From NCBI GenBank assembly GCA_947498985.1, contig CANMMF010000006.1, positions 186,001-250,000 of the forward strand: a stretch of DNA of 64,000 nucleotides. The letters are read 5' to 3'. Below the pieces are notes generated by a model. That model ran no database searches and was not told where the DNA came from. It saw only the letters and a program-made list of their open reading frames with translations. Source of the stretch: an uncultured Paracoccaceae bacterium (GTDB lineage: Bacteria > Pseudomonadota > Alphaproteobacteria > Rhodobacterales > Rhodobacteraceae). This document shows positions 33,119-44,510 of the stretch, piece by piece; positions within the stretch are counted from its first letter, which is position 1, and each line of letters opens with the position of its first letter. Position numbers and translations under genes: made by a program.

Positions 33119-33127
33119 TTATCCACA
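33119..33127 (+). promoter_or_regulatory. Perfect DnaA-box sequence TTATCCACA upstream of cpaC
   Basis: TTATCCACA read directly; single copy, function unknown. Confidence 0.35.
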
Positions 33128-33242
33128 TAAAATAAGTGCGTGAACCCGTTGATTCTTGCAAAAAATACCAAAGTGACGCACAGTCCGCTGAAATGCAGGC
33201 ACCAAGACCTGCGCACCGAGGCGTGATCGAAAGGCAGGTCAC

Positions 33243-34676
33243 ATGAAAATTGACAGATTTCTCAAGGCAGCCCTCCTGGGGCTGACGATGGCTGCATCGC
33301 CGGCCACCCAATTCGTGCAGGCAGAGTCCTTGCGCGTGGTGCGCACGGGCACTGAATCGGTGCTCTCCGTACCGATGAACCGTGCGGTGGTGGTTGAAAG
33401 CGACCAGCCCTTCGCGGAGCTTTCCATCGCGAACCCCGCGATTGCGGATATCTCGTCGCTGTCGGACAGCACAATCTACGTTCTGGGCAAGGCGCCCGGC
33501 ACAACGACGCTGACGATCCTCGACGCGAACGGCCGTCTCATCACAAATGTGGATGTGCGGGTCGCGGCGGACGTGACCGAGTTCAAGGAGCGCCTGCGCC
33601 AGATCCTTCCGGACGAACGGATCGAGGTGCGCACCGCCAATGACGGCATTGTGCTTTCGGGCACCGTGTCCTCTACCCTCAAACTGCAGCGCGCGCTGGA
33701 TCTGGCAGAGCGCTACGCCCCGCAACGGGTCTCCAACCTGATGAGCGTCGGCGGCATCCAGCAGGTCATGCTGAAGGTGCGCTTTGCCGAGATGAGCCGC
33801 TCGGTCGCCAAGACCCTGCGCTCGTCGATCGGCACCGGCGGATCGATCCTGAACGGCGATCTCGGGCTCGAGATCGGTACCGGCAACGCCGCCCCGCTTG
33901 CGGATGTCGACACGATTGTCGGCAAACTGAACCCGCAATCGGGCTCCAACGCCTCCGAAGGTGCGGTGCTCTTCGGGTTCAATGCCGGTGGGCTTGAGAT
34001 CGGGATCCTGCTGGAGGCGCTCGAGGCCAAAGGCGTCGTGCGCACGCTGGCAGAGCCGAATCTGGTCGCACTGTCGGGGCAGGAAGCCAAATTCCTGGCC
34101 GGTGGCGAGTTTCCGATCCCGGTTGCCCAGCAGGGCAACACGATCTCCATCGAATTCAAGCCGTTCGGGGTGGAGCTGAACTTCATCCCGCGCGTCGTGG
34201 ATGGCGATCTGATCAATCTGGAGCTCGAGACCGCGGTCTCCGCGCTCGATTTCGACAATACTTTCCAGTTCGAGACCATCACGGTCCCGGCCTTCCGGCG
34301 CCGCGAAGCGCAAACCACGGTGGAGCTCAGGGACGGCGAAAGCTTTGCCATTGCAGGGCTTCTGCAGGACGATTTCCGCGATCTGAACGGCCAGGTGCCG
34401 TGGCTCGGCGATGTGCCGGTGCTGGGCGCCCTCTTCCGGAGCGCCGAATACTCGCGAGAGCAGTCCGAACTGGTGATCATCATCACGCCGCATCTCGTCA
34501 CGCCCACGCGGGGCGAGGCGCTGGCGCTTCCGACCGACCGTGTGCGACCACCCACCGAAAAGGATCTCTTCCTTTACGGCCGTGTGGTCGATGGCACGCG
34601 CACCCCGGTTCGCGGCGCCGCCGGAGAGGTCGCCAAGCAAGACTTCACCGGCTCCTATGGCTACGTGATGGACTGA
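33243..34676 (+). CDS. cpaC: Secretin CpaC/RcpA
   Basis: N-terminal BON/secretin N0 (VVESDQPFAELSIANPAIADI), secretin core VVRTLAEPNLVALSGQEAKFLAGGEFPIP...VPWLGDVPVLGALFRS. Confidence 0.94.
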   Translation: MKIDRFLKAALLGLTMAASPATQFVQAESLRVVRTGTESVLSVPMNRAVVVESDQPFAELSIANPAIADISSLSDSTIYVLGKAPGTTTLTILDANGRLITNVDVRVAADVTEFKERLRQILPDERIEVRTANDGIVLSGTVSSTLKLQRALDLAERYAPQRVSNLMSVGGIQQVMLKVRFAEMSRSVAKTLRSSIGTGGSILNGDLGLEIGTGNAAPLADVDTIVGKLNPQSGSNASEGAVLFGFNAGGLEIGILLEALEAKGVVRTLAEPNLVALSGQEAKFLAGGEFPIPVAQQGNTISIEFKPFGVELNFIPRVVDGDLINLELETAVSALDFDNTFQFETITVPAFRRREAQTTVELRDGESFAIAGLLQDDFRDLNGQVPWLGDVPVLGALFRSAEYSREQSELVIIITPHLVTPTRGEALALPTDRVRPPTEKDLFLYGRVVDGTRTPVRGAAGEVAKQDFTGSYGYVMD

Positions 34677-34695
34677 GCAGATGCGGGGACAAAGC

Positions 34696-35397
34696 ATGAT
34701 CAGATTACTCATCACCGGCATCAGCGCCAGCGCGGTTCTGGCCGGATGCAGCTCACTGGCGCCGAACGATCCTGTCAAAGGGCAGTTCTACCGCTCCGCA
34801 GGCTCGCTGGTCGATACCGGCGATTTCGGCAACGCCACGATGAACAACCACCAGTACCTGACCGGGCAGAAGCGCTACACCTACGACATGGCGCAGCGCT
34901 TTGCCTCCGAAGTCATGACGACGGTGAATTTCGGGTTCAACAGCGCCGCCCTGGATGCGGGCGCGCGCGATACCCTGCGCGAACAGGCGCATTTTATCAA
35001 GCAATTCCCAGAACTTACCTTCCGCGTCTACGGGCATACGGATAAGGTCGGCGGCAATGCCTACAACAAGCGCCTGGGCCTGCGCCGCGCGCAAGCGGTG
35101 GTCCACTACCTGACCTCACACGGCATTTCGCGCAGCCGGCTCGAGGCAGTGGTCTCCTTCGGAGAAACCCAGCCGCTGATCGTGACCGAAGGCAAGGAAC
35201 GCCGCAACCGGCGCACCGTGACAGAGGTTTCGGGCTGGGTCGACGCGCATGAAGGGCAGCTGCTGGACGGCAAATACGCCGCGGTGATCTACCGCGAATA
35301 TGTCCGCTCCGCGCAACCGGCAACGGTTCTCACCGGGATCAGCGGGCAGGATTTCGCGGTCGAGACCGGGATTGGCGGCGGGGGCGGCGGCGAATAA
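34696..35397 (+). CDS. OmpA-family lipoprotein in tad locus (CpaD position)
   Basis: MIRLLITGISASAVLAGC lipobox; OmpA-C motif FRVYGHTDKVGGNAYNKRLGLRRAQAVVHYL; Gly-rich C-terminus. Confidence 0.85.
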   Translation: MIRLLITGISASAVLAGCSSLAPNDPVKGQFYRSAGSLVDTGDFGNATMNNHQYLTGQKRYTYDMAQRFASEVMTTVNFGFNSAALDAGARDTLREQAHFIKQFPELTFRVYGHTDKVGGNAYNKRLGLRRAQAVVHYLTSHGISRSRLEAVVSFGETQPLIVTEGKERRNRRTVTEVSGWVDAHEGQLLDGKYAAVIYREYVRSAQPATVLTGISGQDFAVETGIGGGGGGE

Positions 35398-35426
35398 CGC
35401 CAGCGCAGCCGCAGCGACACCACAGC

Positions 35427-35455
35427 AACGCGCCCTTCCGGGGCGCGTTTTGCGT
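35427..35455 (+). terminator. Rho-independent terminator after OmpA lipoprotein gene
   Basis: AACGCGCCC-TTCC-GGGGCGCGTTTTGCGTTT. Confidence 0.7.
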
Positions 35456-35848
35456 TTGAGGCAAGGCGCCCTGCCCGCGCAACAGCACCCGGACACAGTG
35501 CCGCGCGCGCCTGGACCGGGCCATCCCGTCCGCGCCATGCCCACATGATTGCCAGCATTCGAATCAAGTTTTTTCGAGCCGCGAAAACACCCCGGCGCAC
35601 TCGCCAAATAGCTGATTTCATACGCTCCCTGCACGCAGCAAACCCTGGTTTACACGCGTTTACCGTCCAGAATTACCGTACAATTTTGGTTTTTTGGCCC
35701 AAATGTTGCCGCCTTTCTAGGCGAGTTTGCCCCTTGAAGGATCGCGCCGATGCAAAAGTCGGCGTCCGCGGTCCGGACGAAGGTGGGCAGATCTTTACAA
35801 TAAATGCCCCCGCGTCCCGGCTCCGCAGATGTAAAGGACGTGAGGCAC

Positions 35849-37087
35849 ATGACGAGTAACCCAGCGGCGCAGGATAGCCCGGCCCCCATCGCGGCCTGTA
35901 CCATCAGCCGGGATGTGCAGAACTTCGATTTGCTCATTGAAGACATGGAGAGCATCCTGGGCGAAAACTGGGGGGATCTCGGCTTTGAAGAGGCCCTGCC
36001 CTTCCTGTCTCAGCCCGACGCCGCACATCTCGAATTTGTCGCCATGGCCATCGATGCCGAGGACGAGCCCGACCTGTCCCGCCTGACCGCCATCATCGCC
36101 GGCGCGAAAGAGCGCAACGTCAAGGTGGTGCTGATCGCCGAAGACGTGACCCCCGCCTCGCTGCACCATCTTCTGCGCCAGGGCGCGGACGAGTTTGTCC
36201 CCTACCCGCTGCCCACCGGAGAGCTCGCCTCTGCGGTCGAACGTCTGCGCAAACCCGCGCCTGCCCCGGCGGAGGCGGCCTCCGGCGACGGTGTGAAACT
36301 GCGCGGCGATGGCGATGGCGTGCTGATCGCGGTGCAGGGCATCTGCGGCGGCGCCGGGGCCACAACCATGGCGACCAACCTCGCCTATGAGCTGGCCACC
36401 TGCGAAAAGGAAAAGCCGCCCCGCGTCTGCCTGATCGATCTCGGTCTGCAGTTTGGCTCGGTCGCCACCTATCTCGACCTGCCGCGCCGCGAAACGGTGC
36501 TGGAGCTTTTGTCGGATGTCGACCAGGTCGACGGCGACAGCTTTGCCCAGGCGCTGGTGAGCTTCGAGGAAAAGATGCAGGTCTTCACCTCGCCCGCCGA
36601 CATCCTGCCGCTCGACATGATCGGCCCGCCGGAGGTGCAGAAGATCCTCGATACCGCGCGCGAGTATTTCGACTACGTGGTGGTCGACATGCCGGGCACG
36701 CTGGTGCAATGGACCGAAACCGTGCTGACCGAAGCGCAGGTCTATTTCGCCGTGGTCGGGCTCGACATGCGCTCGGCGCAGAACACGCTGCGGCTCAAAC
36801 GCGCGCTGGTGGCCGAGGATCTGCCCTTCGACAAGTTGCGCTTCGTGATGAACCGCGCGCCGAAATTCACCGATCTGCAGGGCAAGAGCCGCGTCAAGCG
36901 CATGGCCGACAGCCTCGGGATCGCGCTCGACCTGCAGATGCCCGATGGCGGCAAGCCCGTCGAACAGGCCTGCGATCATGGCCTGCCGCTGGCCGAGCAT
37001 TCGCCCAAGAACCCGCTTCGCAAGGAAATCGCGAAACTCGCGCATTCGCTGAACGCCATCGGCAAAAACGACGCCGAAGCAGCCTGA
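35849..37087 (+). CDS. cpaE: Pilus assembly ATPase CpaE/TadZ
   Basis: VLIAVQGICGGAGATTMATNLAYELA (deviant Walker A), VCLIDLGLQFGSVATYLDLPRRETVLELL. Confidence 0.92.
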   Translation: MTSNPAAQDSPAPIAACTISRDVQNFDLLIEDMESILGENWGDLGFEEALPFLSQPDAAHLEFVAMAIDAEDEPDLSRLTAIIAGAKERNVKVVLIAEDVTPASLHHLLRQGADEFVPYPLPTGELASAVERLRKPAPAPAEAASGDGVKLRGDGDGVLIAVQGICGGAGATTMATNLAYELATCEKEKPPRVCLIDLGLQFGSVATYLDLPRRETVLELLSDVDQVDGDSFAQALVSFEEKMQVFTSPADILPLDMIGPPEVQKILDTAREYFDYVVVDMPGTLVQWTETVLTEAQVYFAVVGLDMRSAQNTLRLKRALVAEDLPFDKLRFVMNRAPKFTDLQGKSRVKRMADSLGIALDLQMPDGGKPVEQACDHGLPLAEHSPKNPLRKEIAKLAHSLNAIGKNDAEAA

Positions 37088-37102
37088 AGGATGACCTGAC
37101 CC

Positions 37103-38551
<1,449 letters not shown>

Positions 38552-38557
38552 CGCGCC

Positions 38558-39520
38558 ATGAATGCAGAAGTCATCATTTACGGCCTCGTCTTTGTCGGCG
38601 TGCTGATCCTTGTCGAAGGCGTCTATCTCGTGGCGTTCGGCAAATCGATCAGCCTGAACAACAAGGTCAATCGCCGCCTCGAGATGCTCGACAAGGGCAA
38701 CCACCGCGAAGAGGTACTGGCCAAGCTCCGCAAGGAGATGGACCAGCACATGAAGTCGCGGTCGCTGCCGCTTTATTCGATGCTGGCCGACCGGGCGCAG
38801 AAAGCCGCCATCGCCTTCACCCCGCAACAGCTGATCATGCTGATGGTGGGTGTGTCGGTCTTCTCCTTCGTCGGCCTCAGCGTCGGCACCGAGGCCAGCC
38901 TGCCCGTCAAGGCGGTGATGGCCGTGGGCATGGGCGTTGGCGGCGTCTTCATGTGGGTCAACCACAAGGCCAAGAAGCGCCTGTCGATGATCGAAGAGCA
39001 ACTGCCCGACGCGGTAGAGCTCATGGTCCGCAGCCTGCGGGTCGGGCACCCGTTCAGCTCGGCCATCGCGATTGTCTCGAAAGAGATCAAGGACCCGCTG
39101 GCCACCGAGTTCGGCATCATCTCGGACGAGGCCACCTATGGCCGCGATCTGGGTGAGGCGCTCAAGCACATGGCCGAGCGGCTCGACATGCAGGACATGC
39201 GCTTTCTGGCGGTGGCCGTGGCGATCCAGCAGCAGGCCGGTGGTAACCTCGCCGAGATCCTCGACGGTCTGGCCAAGGTGATCCGCGCCCGCTTCCGGCT
39301 GTTCCGCCGCGTCAAGGCGATCACCGCCGAAGCGCAATGGTCCGGCAAGTTCCTGTCCGGCTTTCCGGTCGGCGCGCTGATCTTCATCCAGGTCGCCAAG
39401 CCCGACTATTACGACGAGGTGCTCGATCACCCGTGGTTCATTCCCGCCTGCTTTATCGTGGGCATCATGCTGACGCTGAACATCTTCGTGATGCGCGCGC
39501 TGGTTAACATCAAAGTCTGA
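38558..39520 (+). CDS. tadB: Type II secretion F family protein TadB
   Basis: QLPDAVELMVRSLRVGHPFSSAIAIVSKEIKDP...QQQAGGNLAEILDGLAKVIR. Confidence 0.95.
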   Translation: MNAEVIIYGLVFVGVLILVEGVYLVAFGKSISLNNKVNRRLEMLDKGNHREEVLAKLRKEMDQHMKSRSLPLYSMLADRAQKAAIAFTPQQLIMLMVGVSVFSFVGLSVGTEASLPVKAVMAVGMGVGGVFMWVNHKAKKRLSMIEEQLPDAVELMVRSLRVGHPFSSAIAIVSKEIKDPLATEFGIISDEATYGRDLGEALKHMAERLDMQDMRFLAVAVAIQQQAGGNLAEILDGLAKVIRARFRLFRRVKAITAEAQWSGKFLSGFPVGALIFIQVAKPDYYDEVLDHPWFIPACFIVGIMLTLNIFVMRALVNIKV

Positions 39521-39531
39521 GGACGGCTGCC

Positions 39532-40503
39532 ATGTTCGACACCCTCAACACCACGCTCATCGATCTTCTGGGCCCCACGGGCCCGCTGATCGCGGTTGCC
39601 GGCCTTGCCATCATGCTGATGCTCGCCGGCATCCCGATGCTGATGCGCTCGCGCCCCGACCCGATGGAAAAGCTCAAGCAGACCGGTCAGAAACGGCTCG
39701 ATGCGGAGACACGCGCGGTGCTGCGTGACAAGCGCAAGAACGAGAAGCTGAACAAATACGCGCAGTTCCTCGAGCCGCAGGACGCCAAGGAGCTTTCGGA
39801 TATCCGCATGAAGCTGCTTCAGGCGGGCTACCGGTCCAAGGACGCGGTGCAGGTCTATTACTTCGCGCAATTCGCGCTGGGTCTGGGCCTTCTGGCGGTG
39901 GGTGTGGTCTATTTCCTGCTCTTCGTCGACAGCGCCACCGCGACGATGCAGACCAAGCTGATGTATATCCTCGGCCCCGGCTGCGCGGGTTACATGTTCC
40001 CGAAATACTGGATCAACAAGCGCGTGGACAAGCGCAAGGAAGAAATCCAGTCGGGCTTTCCGGACGCGCTCGACATGATGCTGGTCTGCGTCGAAGCGGG
40101 TCAGTCGATGGACCAGTCGATTGTCCGCGTCAGCAAGGAGCTGCGCGCCTCCTACCCGTCGCTGGCCGATGAGTTCGAGATCATCGCCCATGAGATGAAG
40201 GCCGGTAAGGACAAGAGCAACGTGCTCAACGACATGTCGGAACGCTGCGGCGTGCAGGATGTGTCGTCTTTTGTGACGGTTCTGAACCAGGCCACCACCT
40301 TCGGCACCTCGATCTCCGACGCGCTGCGGGTTTATGCCTCTGAAATGCGTGACAAAAGAGTCATGCGTGCGGAAGAAAAGGCAAACCAGTTGCCGACAAA
40401 GATGACGCTTACGACTATGATGCTGACAGTGCCCCCGCTGCTGATCATTCTTGTTGGTCCGTCGGCGGTTGGCATCACCGAGATGGGCAGTATCGGGCAG
40501 TAA
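39532..40503 (+). CDS. tadC: Type II secretion F family protein TadC
   Basis: FPDALDMMLVCVEAGQSMDQSIVRVSKELR...ALRVYASEMRDKRVMRAEEKANQLPTKM. Confidence 0.95.
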   Translation: MFDTLNTTLIDLLGPTGPLIAVAGLAIMLMLAGIPMLMRSRPDPMEKLKQTGQKRLDAETRAVLRDKRKNEKLNKYAQFLEPQDAKELSDIRMKLLQAGYRSKDAVQVYYFAQFALGLGLLAVGVVYFLLFVDSATATMQTKLMYILGPGCAGYMFPKYWINKRVDKRKEEIQSGFPDALDMMLVCVEAGQSMDQSIVRVSKELRASYPSLADEFEIIAHEMKAGKDKSNVLNDMSERCGVQDVSSFVTVLNQATTFGTSISDALRVYASEMRDKRVMRAEEKANQLPTKMTLTTMMLTVPPLLIILVGPSAVGITEMGSIGQ

Positions 40504-40506
40504 ATC

Positions 40507-41094
40507 ATGCGACTTCCCCAAGCGGGATGCATCATCGCTCTGGCTATGACGGCCGCCTGTTCCGCAGGCGGCCCGTCGCCGTTTGCAAAACTGCTGGAAG
40601 ACAAGACCGCGCGCGATGCGGTCTATGCGCCGGGACTCGATCCGCGCGGCGATGCGGTGGATGGTCTGGAGGTCGGGCACCGCCTGATGGAGGCCGGCCA
40701 GCACGAGCTGGCGCTCGAAGCCTTCACCCGGGCCGCGGGCGAACAGGGGCTGACCGGCGACGTGATGATCGCGCTGGGATCGGCCAACCTCGCGCTGGGG
40801 CGGCTCAACCAGTCCGAAAAGCTGTTGCGGCGCGCTGTCCAGCAGGACAAGGCGCGCCCCGAAGCATGGAACAATCTTGGCGTTGTGCTCATGGAAATGG
40901 GCCAGACCGCCGAAGCGGCAGAGATCTTTCGCAAGGCCTACGCGCTCGACAATGGCCAAAGTGACTCAATTCGCGACAATTTGCGCTTGGCACTCGCAAA
41001 ATCGGAAAATTCCGGTTACGGTGCTGATCAAGAACAAGAATACAAACTGGTGCGCCGAGGCAGCGGAACCTACCAGATCCGCCGGACCCAGTAA
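40507..41094 (+). CDS. tadD: TadD-like TPR lipoprotein
   Basis: MRLPQAGCIIALAMTAACSAGG; TPR pattern ALGSANLALGRLNQSEKLLRRAVQQDKARPEAWNNLGVVLMEMGQTAEAAEIFRKAY. Confidence 0.85.
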   Translation: MRLPQAGCIIALAMTAACSAGGPSPFAKLLEDKTARDAVYAPGLDPRGDAVDGLEVGHRLMEAGQHELALEAFTRAAGEQGLTGDVMIALGSANLALGRLNQSEKLLRRAVQQDKARPEAWNNLGVVLMEMGQTAEAAEIFRKAYALDNGQSDSIRDNLRLALAKSENSGYGADQEQEYKLVRRGSGTYQIRRTQ

Positions 41095-41124
41095 GAGGCA
41101 GAGCAGCAAAAGGACGCAGGTAAC

Positions 41125-41991
41125 ATGCGCCACCCCGTCGTATTGACCCTCTGCGTGGCAGGGTTCGCCACGCTTTCCGCTTGTGAAAAAGGCATCGACA
41201 AAGATGCCGTCGACCGCGAATTCCAGGAGGTGAACGTCATCGACGGCACCAACCTGAACGAGGTCATGCTGACCGCGGGTGACCCGAACGAAGCGGTCAA
41301 TTATTTCCGCAAGGCCGATGCGCAGGAACCGGGCCGCATCGAATTCATGCGGGGGCTCGCGGCGTCGCTGGTGCGCGCCAAGCGCACGTCCGAGGCCAAG
41401 ACCGCCTGGGCCGAGGTGGTCGAACACGAGGACAGCACCGATGCCGACCGCGTGCAACTGGCCGACGCGCTCATTCGCGCCAACGAGTGGGGTCAGGCGG
41501 AAAAAGTGCTCAATTCCATTCCGCCCACCTTCGAGACATACAAGCGGTACCGGCTCGAGGCGATGATCGCCGATGGCAACAAGAACTGGAAAAAGGCCGA
41601 CAGCTTCTACGAGATCGCGGTGGGTCTGACGACGCAACCCGCCCCGGTGCTCAACAATTGGGGCTATTCCAAGCTCACGCGCGGCGATCACGCCGAGGCG
41701 GAGCGGCTCTTTGTCGAGGCCATCCGCCAGGACCGCAACCTCTTTACCGCAAAGAACAATCTGGTGCTGGCGCGCGGCGCGCAGGGCAACTACACCTTGC
41801 CCGTCGTGCCGATGAGCCAGGTCGAGCGGGCAGAGCTTTTGCACTCGCTGGGCCTCGCCGCGATCAAACGCGGCGATGTGGAGATCGGCAAGGGGCTCTT
41901 GCGCGAAGCCATCGAAACCCATCCGCAGCATTTCGAATCCGCCGCTCGGTCGCTTCAGGCGCTTGAATCCGGCATCAGCCGTGTGAATTGA
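41125..41991 (+). CDS. Second TPR lipoprotein of tad locus
   Basis: MRHPVVLTLCVAGFATLSACEKGI; NWGYSKLTRGDHAEAERLFVEAIRQDRNLFTAKNNLVLARG. Confidence 0.82.
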   Translation: MRHPVVLTLCVAGFATLSACEKGIDKDAVDREFQEVNVIDGTNLNEVMLTAGDPNEAVNYFRKADAQEPGRIEFMRGLAASLVRAKRTSEAKTAWAEVVEHEDSTDADRVQLADALIRANEWGQAEKVLNSIPPTFETYKRYRLEAMIADGNKNWKKADSFYEIAVGLTTQPAPVLNNWGYSKLTRGDHAEAERLFVEAIRQDRNLFTAKNNLVLARGAQGNYTLPVVPMSQVERAELLHSLGLAAIKRGDVEIGKGLLREAIETHPQHFESAARSLQALESGISRVN

Positions 41992-41998
41992 CCCGGCG

Positions 41999-42493
41999 AT
42001 GCTGATCGCAACCAGCGCCGCGCTGTGGTTTCTGCCGTTCGTTCTGCCGATCTGCGTGTATATCTGCTACACGGACATGAAGGGGATGAAGATCCCCAAT
42101 CATGCGGTGATGGCCCTTTTTGCGGTCTTTGCCGTCATCGGGCTGATCGCCCTGCCCTTTGACGCCTATCTGTGGCGCTACACTCATCTGATCGTGGTTC
42201 TGGTGGCGGGCATCGCGCTCAACGCTGCAGGCGCCATGGGGGCCGGGGACGCGAAATTCGCCGCCGCCGCCGCGCCGTTCATCCATCTGGGCGATGTGCG
42301 GCTTCTGATGGCGCTTTTTGCCGCAAATCTGCTGGCGGCCTTTGTCGCCCACCGGCTGGCCAGGATGAGCCCGCTGCGCCGGCTGGCGCCGGAATGGAAA
42401 AGCTGGGATTCCGGCTCGCGCTTTCCGATGGGTCTGGCGCTCGGCGGCACGCTGGCGCTCTACCTCATTGCCGGGGCGACAATCGGGCGGTGA
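41999..42493 (+). CDS. cpaA: Prepilin peptidase CpaA/TadV
   Basis: ICYTDMKGMKIPNHAVMAL...GAMGAGDAKFAAAAAPFIH: both catalytic Asp motifs (TDxK.. and GxGD). Confidence 0.92.
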   Translation: MLIATSAALWFLPFVLPICVYICYTDMKGMKIPNHAVMALFAVFAVIGLIALPFDAYLWRYTHLIVVLVAGIALNAAGAMGAGDAKFAAAAAPFIHLGDVRLLMALFAANLLAAFVAHRLARMSPLRRLAPEWKSWDSGSRFPMGLALGGTLALYLIAGATIGR

Positions 42494-42615
42494 CACCGGT
42501 GCGAGAGCGTTGATTTCGCGGCCCGCGCGCCCCTCAAATCCCCACGCGCGGCCCATATCCTGCCACAAAGACCGGGCAATCTGACGCGCAAACGTAGCAG
42601 TCAGGCAGATCCGCA

Positions 42616-43929
42616 ATGAATATGCAGACCAGCGCCGTCATGGCGCCCCCCTCGCCCAAACGGCTGGACGATGTCGGCCTGTCGCCGGTCATGATGCGCG
42701 ACATCGTTCTGAAGACGATGTTCCGCAAGAACACCAACAAGATTACCCATCTGGCCAAGGCAATCTGCCTGCCGGTGCCGATCACCCAGGAAATCATCGA
42801 CATGGCCCGCGGCCAGAACCTGATGGAGGCAATGGGCACTCTGGGCGCCGCCGGAGAGGTCAGCTCCGAGATGCCCTACCAGCTGACCGACAGCGGCAAG
42901 GCGCGCGCGCTCGACGCGCTGGCGCAGTCGGAGTATTTCGGCCCGATGCCGGTGCCGCTTGCCGATTACGGCGAGCAGGTCAAACGTCAGTCGATCCGCA
43001 ACATCCAGATCACCCGCGATCAGCTGTTGTCGGCGATGGGCCACCTCATCCTGCCCGAAAGCCTGATCGGCGATCTCGGCCCCGCAGTTGGTTCGGGGCG
43101 GTCGATCCTGATGTACGGCCCGCCCGGCAACGGCAAATCCTCGATCTCCAACGGCATCCGCGATGCCATGGGCGACCGGATCTATGTGCCTCTGGCCATC
43201 GAATATTCCGGCCAGGTCATCACCGTCTATGACCCCATCGTGCACTCCGCCGCCTCGGGCGACGACGAAAACCCCAGCCAGCTGCGGCGCACCGCGCGGT
43301 TCGACAGCCGCTATGTGCTGTGTCAGCGCCCGACGGTGATCACCGGTGGTGAGCTCAGCCTCGACATGCTCGACCTGGTCTACAACCCCACCGCCCGCAC
43401 CTATCAGGCGCCACTGCAGCTGAAATCCACCGGCGGCATCTTCATCGTCGACGACCTCGGCCGCCAGGCCGACCCGCCGCAGAAACTGGTCAACCGATGG
43501 ATTGTGCCGCTGGAAGAAAGCAAGGACATCCTCGCCCTGCAATCGGGTGAAAAGTTCGAAGTGCCCTTCGACACGCTGGTGATCTTTTCCACCAACTTCC
43601 ACCCCAACGAGATCTTCGACCAGGCCGCGCTGCGCCGGATCTTCTTCAAGATCAAGATCGACGGTCCGAGTCAGGAGGATTTCCTGAAGATCTTCGCGCT
43701 GGTCGCCCGCAAGAAGAAGATGCAGCTGGATGAGGCGAGCCTCGTGCATCTGCTGAAAAACAAGTACCCGACGATCAAGAACATCTACGCCAACTATCAG
43801 CCGGTGTTCCTGGTCGATCAGATGATCTCGGTCTGCGACTTCGAGGGCCTGCCCTACAAGATGTCGCCTGAGCTGGTGGATCGCGCCTGGGCGAACATGT
43901 TTGTTCGCGACGAAAAGATCGTGAAGTAA
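42616..43929 (+). CDS. AAA+ family ATPase of unknown function, adjacent to tad locus
   Basis: Walker A GPPGNGKSS; Walker B-like GGIFIVDDLG; sensor region LVIFSTNFHPNEIFDQAALRRIFFKI. Confidence 0.8.
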   Translation: MNMQTSAVMAPPSPKRLDDVGLSPVMMRDIVLKTMFRKNTNKITHLAKAICLPVPITQEIIDMARGQNLMEAMGTLGAAGEVSSEMPYQLTDSGKARALDALAQSEYFGPMPVPLADYGEQVKRQSIRNIQITRDQLLSAMGHLILPESLIGDLGPAVGSGRSILMYGPPGNGKSSISNGIRDAMGDRIYVPLAIEYSGQVITVYDPIVHSAASGDDENPSQLRRTARFDSRYVLCQRPTVITGGELSLDMLDLVYNPTARTYQAPLQLKSTGGIFIVDDLGRQADPPQKLVNRWIVPLEESKDILALQSGEKFEVPFDTLVIFSTNFHPNEIFDQAALRRIFFKIKIDGPSQEDFLKIFALVARKKKMQLDEASLVHLLKNKYPTIKNIYANYQPVFLVDQMISVCDFEGLPYKMSPELVDRAWANMFVRDEKIVK

Positions 43930-43944
43930 CCGGGCCTTGCGGGC

Positions 43945-44499
43945 TCAGACCTCGATGATCTCGCGCTCGGTCACAATCAGATCGAGCGGCTGATCCGTCG
44001 CCTCGAGCGGCAGGTCTTCTTCCTCCTGCGCGGCAAAGGCAAACCCGACAGCCAGCGTTGCGCGCCGCGCGCGCAACCGCTCCAGCGTCCGGTCGTAGAA
44101 CCCGCCGCCATAGCCAAGCCGCCCGCCCGCGCGTGAAAACGCCACAAGCGGGACGATCAGAAGCTCCGGTTCGAAATACGCAAGCTGCTGCGGAATGCGC
44201 GCGCCGAACGGGCCGTCCTGCAAGGCGCACCCGGGCTCCCAGCGCGCGAACCTGAGCGGCTGGCCTGCGGCGTCGATGACCGGCACGCCGACCGCTCCGT
44301 GCGCGGCGGCTTCTTCCATCGCGGGCAGCGGGTCGATTTCCGTCCGGATCGGCATGTAGCCCGAGAGCGGCACAGATCGGTAGCCTGCCAGCAGTTCCGA
44401 AAGCTTGCCCGCCGCCCCCGGTGCCTGCTGCTCAAAGGCCTGACGGCGCCGCGCGAACCCCTCCGCGCGGGCCATTTTCTTACGCTCTTCCAGAGACAT
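43945..44499 (-). CDS. 5-formyltetrahydrofolate cyclo-ligase
   Basis: MSLEERKKMARAEGFARRRQAFEQ...PLVAFSRAGGRLGYGGGFYDRTLERLR. Confidence 0.93.
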   Translation of the reverse strand: MSLEERKKMARAEGFARRRQAFEQQAPGAAGKLSELLAGYRSVPLSGYMPIRTEIDPLPAMEEAAAHGAVGVPVIDAAGQPLRFARWEPGCALQDGPFGARIPQQLAYFEPELLIVPLVAFSRAGGRLGYGGGFYDRTLERLRARRATLAVGFAFAAQEEEDLPLEATDQPLDLIVTEREIIEV

Positions 44500-44510
44500 A
44501 GACGACTTTC

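Noticed and set aside
35545-35859. 104-aa ORF in the gap before cpaE
   Set aside because: No recognisable motif, overlaps the cpaE start and AT-rich putative promoter region; not supported as coding.
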